Source of the DNA: Paludibacteraceae bacterium
Lineage (GTDB): Bacteria > Bacteroidota > Bacteroidia > Bacteroidales > Paludibacteraceae
Assembly (NCBI GenBank): GCA_024400115.1
Contig: JAKSNF010000004.1
Location: forward strand, 1-64,000
Length of the DNA stretch: 64,000 bases
Reading direction: 5' to 3'
The notes beneath the pieces were generated by a model. That model had not been told where the DNA came from, did no database searches, and worked only from the letters and a program-made list of their open reading frames with translations. Shown piece after piece: positions 1 to 7,821 of the stretch; position 1 is the first letter of the stretch; every line of letters begins with the position of its first letter. The position numbers and the translations under genes were made by a program.

Positions 1-554
1 CACCACAGAGAGATGCACGAAGCCTACGAGAAGTCCTTGTAGGTCTTAATCGTTTGGAACAACACCAAGCAGCTGCTCAGTGGGCGGTTGCTAATGGTCG
101 TGCTATAGATATGTTTGGCACTTTCGCTAAGGAGCGCCATCTACTTATTTTCCAAAGTGGAAACGAGTGTGAGAATTGGATAGATCCCATAGATAACGTG
201 CTTTACAAGATGAATACTCTAACACATGTAGGTGAGGATATTCTTAAACTTTTGGATCGCATTGATATTTATAACTCTCTTTTCCCCGAAACGGCTATGC
301 GTTTAGTGGGATTGCAGATAATGAGTCCAACAAGTGTATTTCCTGTATTTGCCCAACCATTTATTAAGAATGCTGTTTTTGCAACGAATGAAGCAATCAA
401 TAATTATATGGTTTCCCGCGGATTTACATCGACAGGAGAAGACGGAAAATACTCTAATGGTGACATATTGTTGTGGGACATAAAACCAAAGAATGTTCTT
501 CAAAACAATGAAAATACGATTTTTATTATTGATGCAGAAATAGATAAATTATAG
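1..554 (+). CDS. Polyvalent-protein Ser/Thr/Tyr kinase domain, 5' end outside window
   Basis: The reading frame is open from base 3 to the TAG at 552-554, so this is the C-terminal part of a longer gene. The visible residues show the pattern of the kinase domain found in polyvalent proteins (Pfam Kinase-PolyVal). There is a VLYKMN segment in the place of the ATP-binding lysine, then LFPETAMRLVG, a QPFI segment, DIKPKNVL in the place of the catalytic loop (Asp and Asn present) and IIDAE in the place of the DFG metal site. Known family members occur in very large proteins carried by phages and conjugative elements, where they probably modify host proteins on entry. That context is inference here because the upstream part is missing. 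Two small membrane genes and an RNA follow, so this may mark the end of an integrated element. Confidence 0.7.
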   Translation, partial: PQRDARSLREVLVGLNRLEQHQAAAQWAVANGRAIDMFGTFAKERHLLIFQSGNECENWIDPIDNVLYKMNTLTHVGEDILKLLDRIDIYNSLFPETAMRLVGLQIMSPTSVFPVFAQPFIKNAVFATNEAINNYMVSRGFTSTGEDGKYSNGDILLWDIKPKNVLQNNENTIFIIDAEIDKL

Positions 555-707
555 CCTATGATTGACCGGCAGCGGTCATGACATATGCCTGCGGATATAT
601 CGGTGTGCGCGGACGCACTTCTCCGCCGTCACCCACTGACGTTAAATAGGGATTATCACTTCTAAATGCACTTTTTTTGTCATTTTGGCAAAAAAAGTGC
701 TATTTTA

Positions 708-739
708 TTTGTATATATCAAGAAAAAGTAGTATCTTTG
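708..739 (+). promoter_or_regulatory. Bacteroidota sigma-type promoter of the putative RNA gene
   Basis: TTTG at 708-711 and TATCTTTG at 732-739 are separated by 20 bp. This fits the -33/-7 consensus of the phylum exactly. The predicted start is a few bases downstream, about 742-746. No protein gene starts within 350 bases, which points to an RNA product. Confidence 0.75.
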
Positions 740-741
740 CG

Positions 742-988
742 GTCGAAATTCAAATTGGGGAGAAATCCAATTTGCGTGCGACTCAAATTTACGAATCTGG
801 AAAATTCAATAATTAGTCGAGAGTCAATGCACAAGACTAGCCTATTTTGCAAACAAATTAAGGCAACGATAGTGATTTGATTATCAAGTCCATCAGGCTA
901 GGTATAGCTTGTGGCTTGATTATTCGACAAAGGCAATTCCAGAGCCCGTAAATTTAAGTTAGGACACAAATGTACCTAGCTTTTTTTT
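742..988 (+). ncRNA. Putative structured small RNA of unknown class
   Basis: Between a consensus promoter and a hairpin followed by eight T lies about 245 bases with clear pairing and no convincing reading frame. Stem 1 joins 742-745 with 779-782 and contains a perfect 8-bp hairpin (751-758 with 767-774, loop GGAGAAAT). A long interrupted stem pairs 816-820 with 924-928, 824-827 with 916-919, 830-835 with 908-913 and 837-843 with 895-901. Inside it is a 7-bp hairpin with loop TTA near 871-887. The interrupted rod recalls 6S RNA, but I see nothing that identifies it as 6S, tmRNA, RNase P RNA or SRP RNA. The class is therefore left open. Confidence 0.55.
959..988 (+). terminator. Intrinsic terminator of the putative RNA
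   Basis: TAGG-ACA (960-966), loop CAAA, TGT-A-CCTA (971-978), then GC and a run of eight T (981-988). A one-base bulge interrupts the stem. Confidence 0.6.
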
Positions 989-1108
989 ATTTCTATAGAA
1001 TGAGTTGATATTGAATAATAAATATTTACTATTATGGAAACAAACAAAAATGTTAGGAAAAATATATAACACAATTAATATTAACCCTATTAAACTACTA
1101 ATTATTTT

Positions 1109-1447
1109 ATGGAACAACAAAAAGTTGACATGTTCCTCATGTCGAATGGCAACAATCTGCCCGAGCAACAAATCTTATTCATTCGAGAAAAGCTTCTTGC
1201 TCTTGATGATAGCAAGTGGATAGCTCTTTCTACCATTCAATTTAAAAATCCAACTACAGCCCTTATCCTTTCAATTCTTGTAGGTTATTTTGGCGTCGAC
1301 CGCTTCTATACGGGTCATATTGGCCTTGGAGTTGGCAAACTCCTAACGTGTGGTGGCTTTGGAATTTGGTATTTCATCGACTTGTTCATGATTATCAGTG
1401 CTACTAAGCAAGAAAATTACAACAAGCTGCAATACTATCTCTATTAG
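1109..1447 (+). CDS. TM2 domain-containing membrane protein
   Basis: 112 residues. The N-terminal half is soluble. From about residue 48 the protein has the TM2 pattern: a hydrophobic helix (ALILSILVGYF), the conserved GVDRFYTGHIGLGVGKLLT turn with the D-R-F-Y core, then a second helix (GIWYFIDLFMI). TM2 proteins are small inner-membrane proteins of poorly known role. In Bacteroidota they commonly sit next to a DUF2752 gene, as here. The gene starts at an ATG about 120 bases after the terminator of the putative RNA, and its 3' end overlaps the next gene. Confidence 0.85.
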   Translation: MEQQKVDMFLMSNGNNLPEQQILFIREKLLALDDSKWIALSTIQFKNPTTALILSILVGYFGVDRFYTGHIGLGVGKLLTCGGFGIWYFIDLFMIISATKQENYNKLQYYLY

Positions 1448-1841
1448 AAAATTCTATATTTGGTCGGCTATTGTTTATTTAGCAGTATGCTGCTGGATAC
1501 TAATGGCTCTGTATTTTAGAGGGCAAACTGCTATTGTGGTTTGTCCTTCTAAACTTATTTTTCATGTCCCTTGTCCTGGGTGCGGGGTGACACGAGCAGT
1601 GTTGCTGGCTTTACATGGACAAGTTATTGAAGCTCTTTGTTTTAATCCAAATGTTATTTTTGCGCTGGGTTTCATATTCTTATATCCCATTTTGATATTG
1701 TACGATGGTCTGACTCAAAAGACTCATTTATTTACAATCTATTATTCTTTAGATGCGGCACTAAAACGTCCAATGTTCTTTGTACCTTTTGGAGTTTTTG
1801 AGATAATTATTTGGATTCATAATATAGTGTGTCATATTTAA
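1398..1841 (+). CDS. DUF2752 membrane protein
   Basis: Up to 147 residues, with the family signature CPGCGVTRA at about residue 58 and two or three hydrophobic helices around it. The function of DUF2752 is unknown. The start is uncertain: the only good in-frame start before the first helix is the GTG at 1398, which gives a 50-base overlap with the TM2 gene. The next ATG falls inside the first helix. The overlap suggests translation coupled to the TM2 gene. Confidence 0.75.
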   Translation: MLLSKKITTSCNTISIRKFYIWSAIVYLAVCCWILMALYFRGQTAIVVCPSKLIFHVPCPGCGVTRAVLLALHGQVIEALCFNPNVIFALGFIFLYPILILYDGLTQKTHLFTIYYSLDAALKRPMFFVPFGVFEIIIWIHNIVCHI

Positions 1842-2380
1842 TTTCAGTGTTGCGATGGTTGTGCTTGCAAATCCCCTTGGCGGAATTGGTGGTTTTGCCG
1901 GTTTGCCCCTTTCACGAACAACCTATTCCTGTCCGTGAAAATTCATGGTAAAATTGTAACTTGCTAATTTATAGTACTATAATTATTCAACAATAGCATC
2001 GTGAACTCGTGAAAAGTCGGGAACTTCACGACTTTTCACGACTCTTCATCGCCTATATGTTTCGTTCTTTTAGCCCGGCATTTTATGCCGCACCTTGTTT
2101 CTCGTTTCTCGTTCCGTTCCTCTAACCAGTAGGCGCTTGCGCCGTCCTCTAACCTTTCACCCTCCCCCTTTTGGGGGTTAGGGGGCTTCCAATGTCCCAA
2201 CATTGTCCCAACATAGTCACAACATTGTCCCAACTTTTAAGACCTATGCAAGGGTTTTCAGCGTGTCATCAGTGTGTCATCACCGAACCTCACCGCATGG
2301 TTGTCCCGATGAAACGGGAAAACCGTATCTAGGGAAAGGGCATTTCAATACCGAACGGTTACCGAAGGATTAGAGTAAGA
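1842..2380. other. Gene-free spacer made of dispersed repeats
   Basis: I see no convincing gene here. The short minus-strand frame at 2036-2233 is only the translation of repeat words. The stretch holds four 11-bp tandem units (2191-2234, consensus ATTGTCCCAAC), a TTTCTCG-type heptamer run (about 2095-2115), a copy of the GGCGC-TT-GCGCC hairpin element (about 2118-2152) and a CCCG-ATGAAA-CGGG hairpin element (about 2303-2341). Both hairpin elements recur elsewhere in the window. It separates convergently arranged DUF2752 and galE. Confidence 0.6.
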
Positions 2381-3406
2381 TTAGTGCTCTAACCTCTGTT
2401 GCCATTTCCAAGCGGAGCGGAGGACGTCATCAATAGGCGTGTCAGCTTTCCAGCCAAGGACGTTATTCGCCTTATCGGCTTTTGCCCACACTTGTTCTAT
2501 ATCCCCTTCACGACGACCTACTATTTCGTAATTCAACTTAACCCCCGTAGCCGACTCAAAATGACGGATAATCTCCAATACACTCAGTCCCCTACCCGTT
2601 CCGAGATTGAAAACCTCTACACGGTCACGGTCTTGAACGGTCAACATACGGTTAATGGCTTGGACGTGCGCTTTAGCCAAGTCAACAACATAAATATAGT
2701 CGCGAATACACGAACCATCGGGCGTGTTATAGTCATCTCCAAAGACACGCAGTTTCTCGCGAATACCCGCCGCTGTTTGCGTCACGAACGGCAAGAGGTT
2801 ATTCGGTACGCCATTGGGCAGTTCGCCGATGAGTGCCGTAGGATGTGCTCCAATGGGATTGAAATAGCGCAAGATAGTGGCTTTTAGTTCGGGCACAGCA
2901 TGAGCTTGATCACAAATGATGTCCTCATTGATTTGTTTGGTATTGCCATAAGGCGAAGTAGCCGTTTTACGCGGAGCCGTCTCGTCCACAGGCAGATGTT
3001 CCTCATCGGGTTGACCATACACAGTGCAGGAGGACGAGAAAACGAGGTTATTAACGCCATGCTGCTGCATGATAGTGAGCAGATTAACGAGCGAGCCAAT
3101 ATTGTTGTTGTAATACATCAACGGCTTGAGTACGCTCTCCCCTACCGCCTTGCTGGCAGCAAAGTGAATAACGCCCACTATATCCTTAAAGCGGTCAAAG
3201 ACGGCATTGAAATTCATGAAGTCCAAGCAGTCCACGTTCTCAAAGTCAGGACGCTTACCCGTGATGGCTTCGATACCGTTGAGCACCTCGATATTAGAGT
3301 TACTGAGGTTATCAACAATCGTCACATCATAGCCGCTTGCCATCAATTCGACAACGGTATGAGAACCTATATACCCTGTGCCACCGGTCACTAATATTCT
3401 TGACAT
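2381..3406 (-). CDS. galE: UDP-glucose 4-epimerase
   Basis: 341 residues, full length for GalE. It interconverts UDP-glucose and UDP-galactose with tightly bound NAD. The Rossmann motif GGTGYIG is at residues 8-14, the catalytic pair YGNTK at 153-157 with the serine cluster SSSC at 124-127, and the substrate-side RYFNPIGAHP segment follows at about 190. It lies directly downstream of a sugar-1-phosphate nucleotidyltransferase, which supplies the logic of nucleotide-sugar synthesis for cell-surface glycans. The two genes are separated by 26 bases that include a 7-bp-phase repeat. Confidence 0.93.
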   Translation of the reverse strand: MSRILVTGGTGYIGSHTVVELMASGYDVTIVDNLSNSNIEVLNGIEAITGKRPDFENVDCLDFMNFNAVFDRFKDIVGVIHFAASKAVGESVLKPLMYYNNNIGSLVNLLTIMQQHGVNNLVFSSSCTVYGQPDEEHLPVDETAPRKTATSPYGNTKQINEDIICDQAHAVPELKATILRYFNPIGAHPTALIGELPNGVPNNLLPFVTQTAAGIREKLRVFGDDYNTPDGSCIRDYIYVVDLAKAHVQAINRMLTVQDRDRVEVFNLGTGRGLSVLEIIRHFESATGVKLNYEIVGRREGDIEQVWAKADKANNVLGWKADTPIDDVLRSAWKWQQRLEH

Positions 3407-3411
3407 GATAA

Positions 3412-3439
3412 TTTTGAATTATGAATTATGAGTTAAGAG
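3412..3439. repeat. Heptamer array, TTATGAA type
   Basis: Four consecutive 7-bp units: TTTTGAA, TTATGAA, TTATGAG, TTAAGAG. The array fills the spacer between galE and the nucleotidyltransferase gene and covers the stop codon of the latter. Confidence 0.85.
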
Positions 3440-4338
3440 AAGAGTTTGGCGGGATAAATGCCCTTTTTGACTAACTCGTTCAGTTTCATAACCACTTGCG
3501 GGCGGTCTTCGGCATAGGTTACGCCAAACCAATGACTGGGTGTATCCAGCACGCGGCACGTGACCTTACCTGCCTTGATGAGGTCATTGACCACGGTAGG
3601 AATATAAATCTCCTTCTTCATCTCTTTGCCGAACTGATTGAGGAAAGCAATGAAAGCTTCCTCTGAATACTGGAAATACTCAGGTGTGAACCCCCACATA
3701 TTCATGCTAACCGGCGTATTAAGAGGTATTTGGACATCCTCGCCGTCTTCGTTTTTATATACGATAGCCTTTCCTACTTCCTCTATATTGGTACATTCTA
3801 CCACGTCCGTGAGCAGACCTTTTTCGTCCATCTGGCACACGCCTCGATTGACGGTACCGTTCTCGCTGAGCGTGTTTTGTACGCGGTAACCCACCATACA
3901 GTATTCGTTTTGTTTATCCGCAACACTATTTAAGAAATCTGCCAATACTTGGAAGGATTCTTGTCCGTAGTAGTCGTCGGCATTGATAACGCCAAATGGT
4001 TCGTGGATGAGTTCTTGTCCCATCATGAGGGCATGATTGGTTCCCCAAGGTTTGGTGCGCCCTTCCGGAACAGTGAAGCCTGCGGGTATCTTATCCAAGG
4101 ACTGGAAGCACACCTCGCAAGGGATTTTGTCCTCGTACTTACGGAGCACGACTTCGCGGAAGTCCTTTTCAAAATCTTTACGGATAACAAATACTATTTT
4201 ACCAAATCCGGCTTTAAGGGCATCGTAAACGCTATAATCCATAATCGTTTCTCCGCTGGGACCTACGCCGTCTAATTGTTTAAGTCCACCATAACGACTG
4301 CCCATACCGGCAGCTAAAATGAATAATGTTGGTTTCAT
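3433..4338 (-). CDS. Sugar-1-phosphate nucleotidyltransferase
   Basis: 301 residues with the nucleotidyltransferase start LAAGMGSRYGGLKQLDGVGP (residues 8-27), a metal-binding INADDYYG at about 118, and a C-terminal region typical of the short sugar nucleotidyltransferases that Bacteroidota carry next to galE. The likely reaction transfers a nucleotide to a sugar 1-phosphate, as UTP-glucose-1-phosphate uridylyltransferases do. The exact sugar and nucleotide cannot be read from the sequence. It is followed 3 bases away by a YitT gene on its upstream side and shares direction with galE. Confidence 0.85.
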   Translation of the reverse strand: MKPTLFILAAGMGSRYGGLKQLDGVGPSGETIMDYSVYDALKAGFGKIVFVIRKDFEKDFREVVLRKYEDKIPCEVCFQSLDKIPAGFTVPEGRTKPWGTNHALMMGQELIHEPFGVINADDYYGQESFQVLADFLNSVADKQNEYCMVGYRVQNTLSENGTVNRGVCQMDEKGLLTDVVECTNIEEVGKAIVYKNEDGEDVQIPLNTPVSMNMWGFTPEYFQYSEEAFIAFLNQFGKEMKKEIYIPTVVNDLIKAGKVTCRVLDTPSHWFGVTYAEDRPQVVMKLNELVKKGIYPAKLFS

Positions 4339-4341
4339 ATA

Positions 4342-5613
4342 TCAATCAATATGTATATTATGTTTCTTATACCATTCGGCTCTGCGCGTTACGAAATCGG
4401 GGTGCTTAGCTTCCCACTCTTCTCGACGAGTCTTAGCCTCGGGGTTCTTTTCTTCATAATTGATACGCATTTTTTCGAAGAAGTCGTGCCTTTTCTGGTA
4501 ATACTTATCCCTACTCTCCTCAAAGCGTGAGCGGTGGACGAACCACTGTCCGCTTAACTCAGAGCAGTTACCTGCTGTCATAAAGACTTTCAGGTCGTTC
4601 TCATTCAAGAACTTACACAAAGCAGCATATTCGTCGGTGGATAAAAGAGATTGAATCTCGATTTGTTTCTCGCCGGTATAACCGCCCGTCACTTCGTACA
4701 TGGAGCAACCACGCACTAAGTCATTGACAATAAACTTACGAATAGAGTCATACTGCGGTGAGATGATGCAGACGCGTTTACGCTTATTGAGGGAGGTTGT
4801 GAAATAATCCACCACTAAGCCGTTAATCCACGTACCGATAAGACCAATCATCACCATGCGGAAATCGTTGATAGCGAAAGCCGATAAGCAGATGATGGCA
4901 CCACCAATAGTCACCGAAGCACCTATATCGAAGTGTAAGAACTTATTGATAATCTTAGCCAATATATCCAAGCCGCCGGTAGAAGCGTTCATACGGAACT
5001 CAAAGGCTTGGCAAATAGAAAGGCAGACAACGAAGCAAAGTAAGTCGAACCACACATCCCCCGTGCCTAAGCCGGCAGACATGACGGTATCTTTGACTTG
5101 TTCCAAGACATGTCCGGCTTTGTCTAAGATATACGGATTGCCGTGTATATCCAGCACCTGAGTACCACCTTGCAACTGCTCCAACAACTCGGGGTCAGGA
5201 TTAGCCAGCAGACGATGAGTAAAATTAGTATAAGGATAGATGCGGTCCCAAACCTGAATAAGGGGACCTAAAATCATCGCCGTATAAACGGTTTTAAGAC
5301 CAAACTCATTGCCAATGAGTAAGAAAGCCAACACTAACAAGAAGGCATTGATAGCCATCACAATATAAGACAACGTGTCGGCATTACCGCCTATCACCGT
5401 GTTGATGACCAACGACAGACCCGAAATAGAACCTACGATGATGTGCGAAGGCATGAGGAAATAGTAAACGGCAGCGGCTCCGGCAAACATACCAATGGTC
5501 ATGCCTATAAGTTCCTTCCAAAACTTCGGAGTTTTAATAACATTTAGAGTCAAAAGACCTAATTCTTTCCAAAAATCAGCAGTAAGCCACTGCTTAAACG
5601 TATTTGTGTTCAT
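4342..5613 (-). CDS. YitT family membrane protein with charged C-terminal tail
   Basis: 423 residues. Residues about 30-270 form the hydrophobic YitT (DUF161) core, including the conserved ASTGGLDILAKI turn. Residues about 285-345 match the soluble DUF2179 domain (TGGYTGE segment). The usual protein is near 290-330 residues. This one has a periplasmic-looking loop insert (about 130-175) and an extra, strongly charged tail after residue 360 with an imperfect internal repeat (TRREEWEAKHPD then TRRAEWYKKHN). YitT function is unknown. A second YitT protein is encoded at 14657-15619 without the tail. Confidence 0.85.
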   Translation of the reverse strand: MNTNTFKQWLTADFWKELGLLTLNVIKTPKFWKELIGMTIGMFAGAAAVYYFLMPSHIIVGSISGLSLVINTVIGGNADTLSYIVMAINAFLLVLAFLLIGNEFGLKTVYTAMILGPLIQVWDRIYPYTNFTHRLLANPDPELLEQLQGGTQVLDIHGNPYILDKAGHVLEQVKDTVMSAGLGTGDVWFDLLCFVVCLSICQAFEFRMNASTGGLDILAKIINKFLHFDIGASVTIGGAIICLSAFAINDFRMVMIGLIGTWINGLVVDYFTTSLNKRKRVCIISPQYDSIRKFIVNDLVRGCSMYEVTGGYTGEKQIEIQSLLSTDEYAALCKFLNENDLKVFMTAGNCSELSGQWFVHRSRFEESRDKYYQKRHDFFEKMRINYEEKNPEAKTRREEWEAKHPDFVTRRAEWYKKHNIHID

Positions 5614-5623
5614 GGTAGTTAGA

Positions 5624-6364
5624 TTAGTTCCCTATTACTGTACCTTGCTGTTCAGGGTGAATAAACGAACGTATATACAAAGGAATGTTTTTCTCAATGA
5701 GCGGACTAACCGTCTCAGGGTGAATGATTTGTGCCCCGTTATGTGCCATTTCACGGGCTTTGTCATAAGTAATCTCGGTAAGTAGTACGGCATCTTTCAC
5801 CTTACGCGGATCCGCAGAATAAATACCTGCCACGTCTTTCCATAAGGTTACGGACTCGGCATCCGTCAGATTGGCTAAGATAGCCGCTGTATAGTCCGAA
5901 CCTTCCCTACCGAGGGTGGTTCGTTTGCCATCTGCCGTACCGCCGATAAAACCTTGCGCCACATAGACATGGGCAGGGTGCGCTTGCATAGCGTGTTTGA
6001 GGAGTTGTTTGGTTGTTTCAAAATCCACTGTTGCAGCACGGAAATGGTTGTCGGTACGAAGAATAGCGGTCATATCGAGCCACTGATTAGCGATACCTAT
6101 ATGTTGGAGATAAGCGCTAATGAAGCGAGAGGATTGGAGTTCTCCGCAACTCACCACTTGGTCGTAAAGTTCGTCAAAGGCTTCGCCTTGATAACAATCG
6201 TCTCCGGCTAAGGCTTGGGTAAAGACCTCTAACTCATTGGTCGTCTTACCCATAGCGGATACAACGATAATGAGATCGTCCGTCTCATGACGTACAATCT
6301 CACCTAAGTTATGAATGCGTTCTGCATTCTTTACTGATGCTCCGCCGAACTTAAAGACCTTCAA
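5624..6364 (-). CDS. Aspartokinase-type amino acid kinase lacking ACT domains
   Basis: 246 residues covering just the kinase domain: KFGGASV at residues 5-11, VVSAMGKTTNEL, the TLGREGSDYTAA segment (about 168-180) and the DPRKVKDA segment. This family phosphorylates aspartate at the start of lysine, threonine and methionine synthesis. Usual aspartokinases have about 150-200 further residues with two ACT domains for feedback control. Here the frame stops right after the kinase domain, 10 bases before the YitT gene. The start is a TTG at 6364, chosen because MKVFKFGG is the family N-terminus and no ATG is in frame. A heptamer array lies directly on this start. It may be a deregulated paralogue or an aspartokinase-like kinase of other specificity. 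Confidence 0.75.
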   Translation of the reverse strand: MKVFKFGGASVKNAERIHNLGEIVRHETDDLIIVVSAMGKTTNELEVFTQALAGDDCYQGEAFDELYDQVVSCGELQSSRFISAYLQHIGIANQWLDMTAILRTDNHFRAATVDFETTKQLLKHAMQAHPAHVYVAQGFIGGTADGKRTTLGREGSDYTAAILANLTDAESVTLWKDVAGIYSADPRKVKDAVLLTEITYDKAREMAHNGAQIIHPETVSPLIEKNIPLYIRSFIHPEQQGTVIGN

Positions 6365-6396
6365 TGAATTATGAATTTTGAATTATGAATTATGAG
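6362..6396. repeat. Heptamer array, TTATGAA type
   Basis: Five units in one 7-bp phase: CAATGAA, TTATGAA, TTTTGAA, TTATGAA, TTATGAG. The array fills the spacer between ribH and the aspartokinase gene and includes the stop region of ribH. Confidence 0.85.
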
Positions 6397-6875
6397 ATAT
6401 TCGCCATACGCATTGCCGTGACGGCACCTTCGACACCCTTATTGCCGAGTTTACCTCCTGCACGATCAAGGGCTTGCTGCTTATTAAGAGTAGTCAGAAC
6501 GGAGAAGATAACAGGTACCTTACCTTCCGTGTTGAGGAGAGTTACGCCCTGTGTAACGGATTGGCAAACATAGTCGAAATGAGGAGTATCGCCTTGAATA
6601 ACGCACCCTATCACGATGACAGCGTCCAAGGAAGGATAGAATTGCTGCATCGTACGTTTAGCCGCAAAGGTCAGTTCCACCGTACCCGGAACATGGGTGA
6701 CAACGATGTTCTTCTCCTTCACTCCGTGCTTGAGCAGCGTTTTGATAGCACCGTCAGCCAAAGCGAACGTGATATCCTTATTCCAATCTGCCACAATAAT
6801 AGCATAGCGCTGACGTGCAAGCACATCAGCGTTAGGCATTATCGTTTCGTCATATTGACTTAAATCGGTAGTCAT
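6390..6875 (-). CDS. ribH: 6,7-dimethyl-8-ribityllumazine synthase
   Basis: 161 residues, usual length. RibH condenses 5-amino-6-ribitylamino-uracil with a four-carbon phosphate to give the direct precursor of riboflavin. It carries the motifs VTHVPGTVELTFAAKR, IGCVIQGDTPHFDYVC and a GKLGNKGVEGA C-terminal segment with the catalytic His in the TPHFDYV region. The ATG at 6875 overlaps the TAA of the upstream TPR gene (TAATG), so the two are translated as a coupled pair from the promoter at 7591-7622. That linkage of RibH to a TPR membrane protein is common in Bacteroidota. Confidence 0.93.
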   Translation of the reverse strand: MTTDLSQYDETIMPNADVLARQRYAIIVADWNKDITFALADGAIKTLLKHGVKEKNIVVTHVPGTVELTFAAKRTMQQFYPSLDAVIVIGCVIQGDTPHFDYVCQSVTQGVTLLNTEGKVPVIFSVLTTLNKQQALDRAGGKLGNKGVEGAVTAMRMANIS

Positions 6876-7552
6876 TATTCGCAAATGGCGATGTATTTGT
6901 CAATATCAGCAGCCTCTTGAGACGTTCTATAATCTGTCTTAATGGTTGTGAAAACTTTCTTTGCAGCAGCCTTATCATCCATCTCTAAATAAACGATACC
7001 GGCTTTCTTCAAACTCATCGGGGCAATCAGTTTATTTCCCGACTTAGCAGCTGCCATGAAAGAGCGAACAGCCTCTTCATACTCTCCCATCTCAACATAA
7101 ACATCACCTAACATCTGAGAAGCAGAAGGATTAATCATCAGATCTTTCGCTTTATATTTCTTGATGTAATTAACCGCCTCTTCATAATTGCCTAACTCAT
7201 AATAGCAGATACCAGCATACAGAGCAGCCAATTTACCTTCCTTATGGAAGCCGTATTGCGTAGCCACTTCTTCAAAACCGAGGCAATCATTCTCGTCACC
7301 ATTCAGTGCTTTTTCATAATCACCCTGCATGAAATACATTTCGCATTTAGCATTTTCATCTGCGGCTATTGCACCCTTAGGTTTAATAACATAAGAATTG
7401 TAAGCTACAATGCCTAAAACAACAACAATAATACCCGTCAAGATCCAAGTGAGACGATTGTCATTTTTCTCTAACCAACGAGCGACGGAACTCAGAGCTT
7501 CTTCCTTTTTTTGGGTTTGCTCATTTTCATTTTTTAAATTTTTCTTTGCCAT
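6875..7552 (-). CDS. Tetratricopeptide-repeat membrane protein
   Basis: 225 residues from the ATG at 7550-7552. The longer frame upstream is rejected because it runs through the promoter. A charged N-terminus of about 33 residues precedes a single membrane helix (about 34-54). The remainder contains TPR-like helical pairs (YYELGNYEEAVNYIKKY, VYVEMGEYEEAVRSFMAA). The topology resembles YfgM-type proteins, which scaffold envelope assembly. That role is only an analogy here. It is the first gene of the promoter-driven pair with ribH. Confidence 0.8.
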   Translation of the reverse strand: MAKKNLKNENEQTQKKEEALSSVARWLEKNDNRLTWILTGIIVVVLGIVAYNSYVIKPKGAIAADENAKCEMYFMQGDYEKALNGDENDCLGFEEVATQYGFHKEGKLAALYAGICYYELGNYEEAVNYIKKYKAKDLMINPSASQMLGDVYVEMGEYEEAVRSFMAAAKSGNKLIAPMSLKKAGIVYLEMDDKAAAKKVFTTIKTDYRTSQEAADIDKYIAICE

Positions 7553-7590
7553 AATTGTATAGATTAAAACATGATTTTTCAAATGCGCTG

Positions 7591-7622
7591 CAAATATACA
7601 ACAAAAATTTGGAATGAGCAAA
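7591..7622 (-). promoter_or_regulatory. Promoter of the TPR-ribH operon
   Basis: Read on the minus strand, TTTG (7622-7619), 20 bases, then TATATTTG (7598-7591). The predicted start is about 30-35 bases upstream of the ATG at 7552. The sequence from here upstream closely resembles the promoter region of the exporter permease at 45464-45495. Confidence 0.8.
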
Positions 7623-7821
7623 TATATTGGGCACAAATTTTGATTTTTAATCAAATAATAGTACTTTTGAGATATATTTTGGGAGCTCGCTCACGAAAAT
7701 ATAGAACAAAAGGAGTATTAAGAGGCGATAGCCGTTGTGCCCAAAACTTGCTCTTTTTAATAAAAATGCGAACGTACATTCGGGGGAATTGCGAAGCAAG
7801 GCGGCGTCCGAAAGTACCTTT

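Noticed and set aside
677..880. Open frame of 67 codons
   Set aside because: It lies wholly inside the structured RNA between promoter and terminator and has no protein features.
742..988. tmRNA, RNase P RNA or 6S RNA for the structured transcript
   Set aside because: No tag-peptide frame, no RNase P core motif and no definite 6S bubble could be identified, so no class is claimed.
2036..2233. Open frame on the minus strand before galE
   Set aside because: Its translation (for example RLEDGASAYWLEE) is a reading of dispersed repeat words also found in other places.
7655..7821. Small gene between ettA and the TPR gene
   Set aside because: The text consists of the GGCGGCGTCCGAA word and other dispersed pieces shared with 45500-45900.
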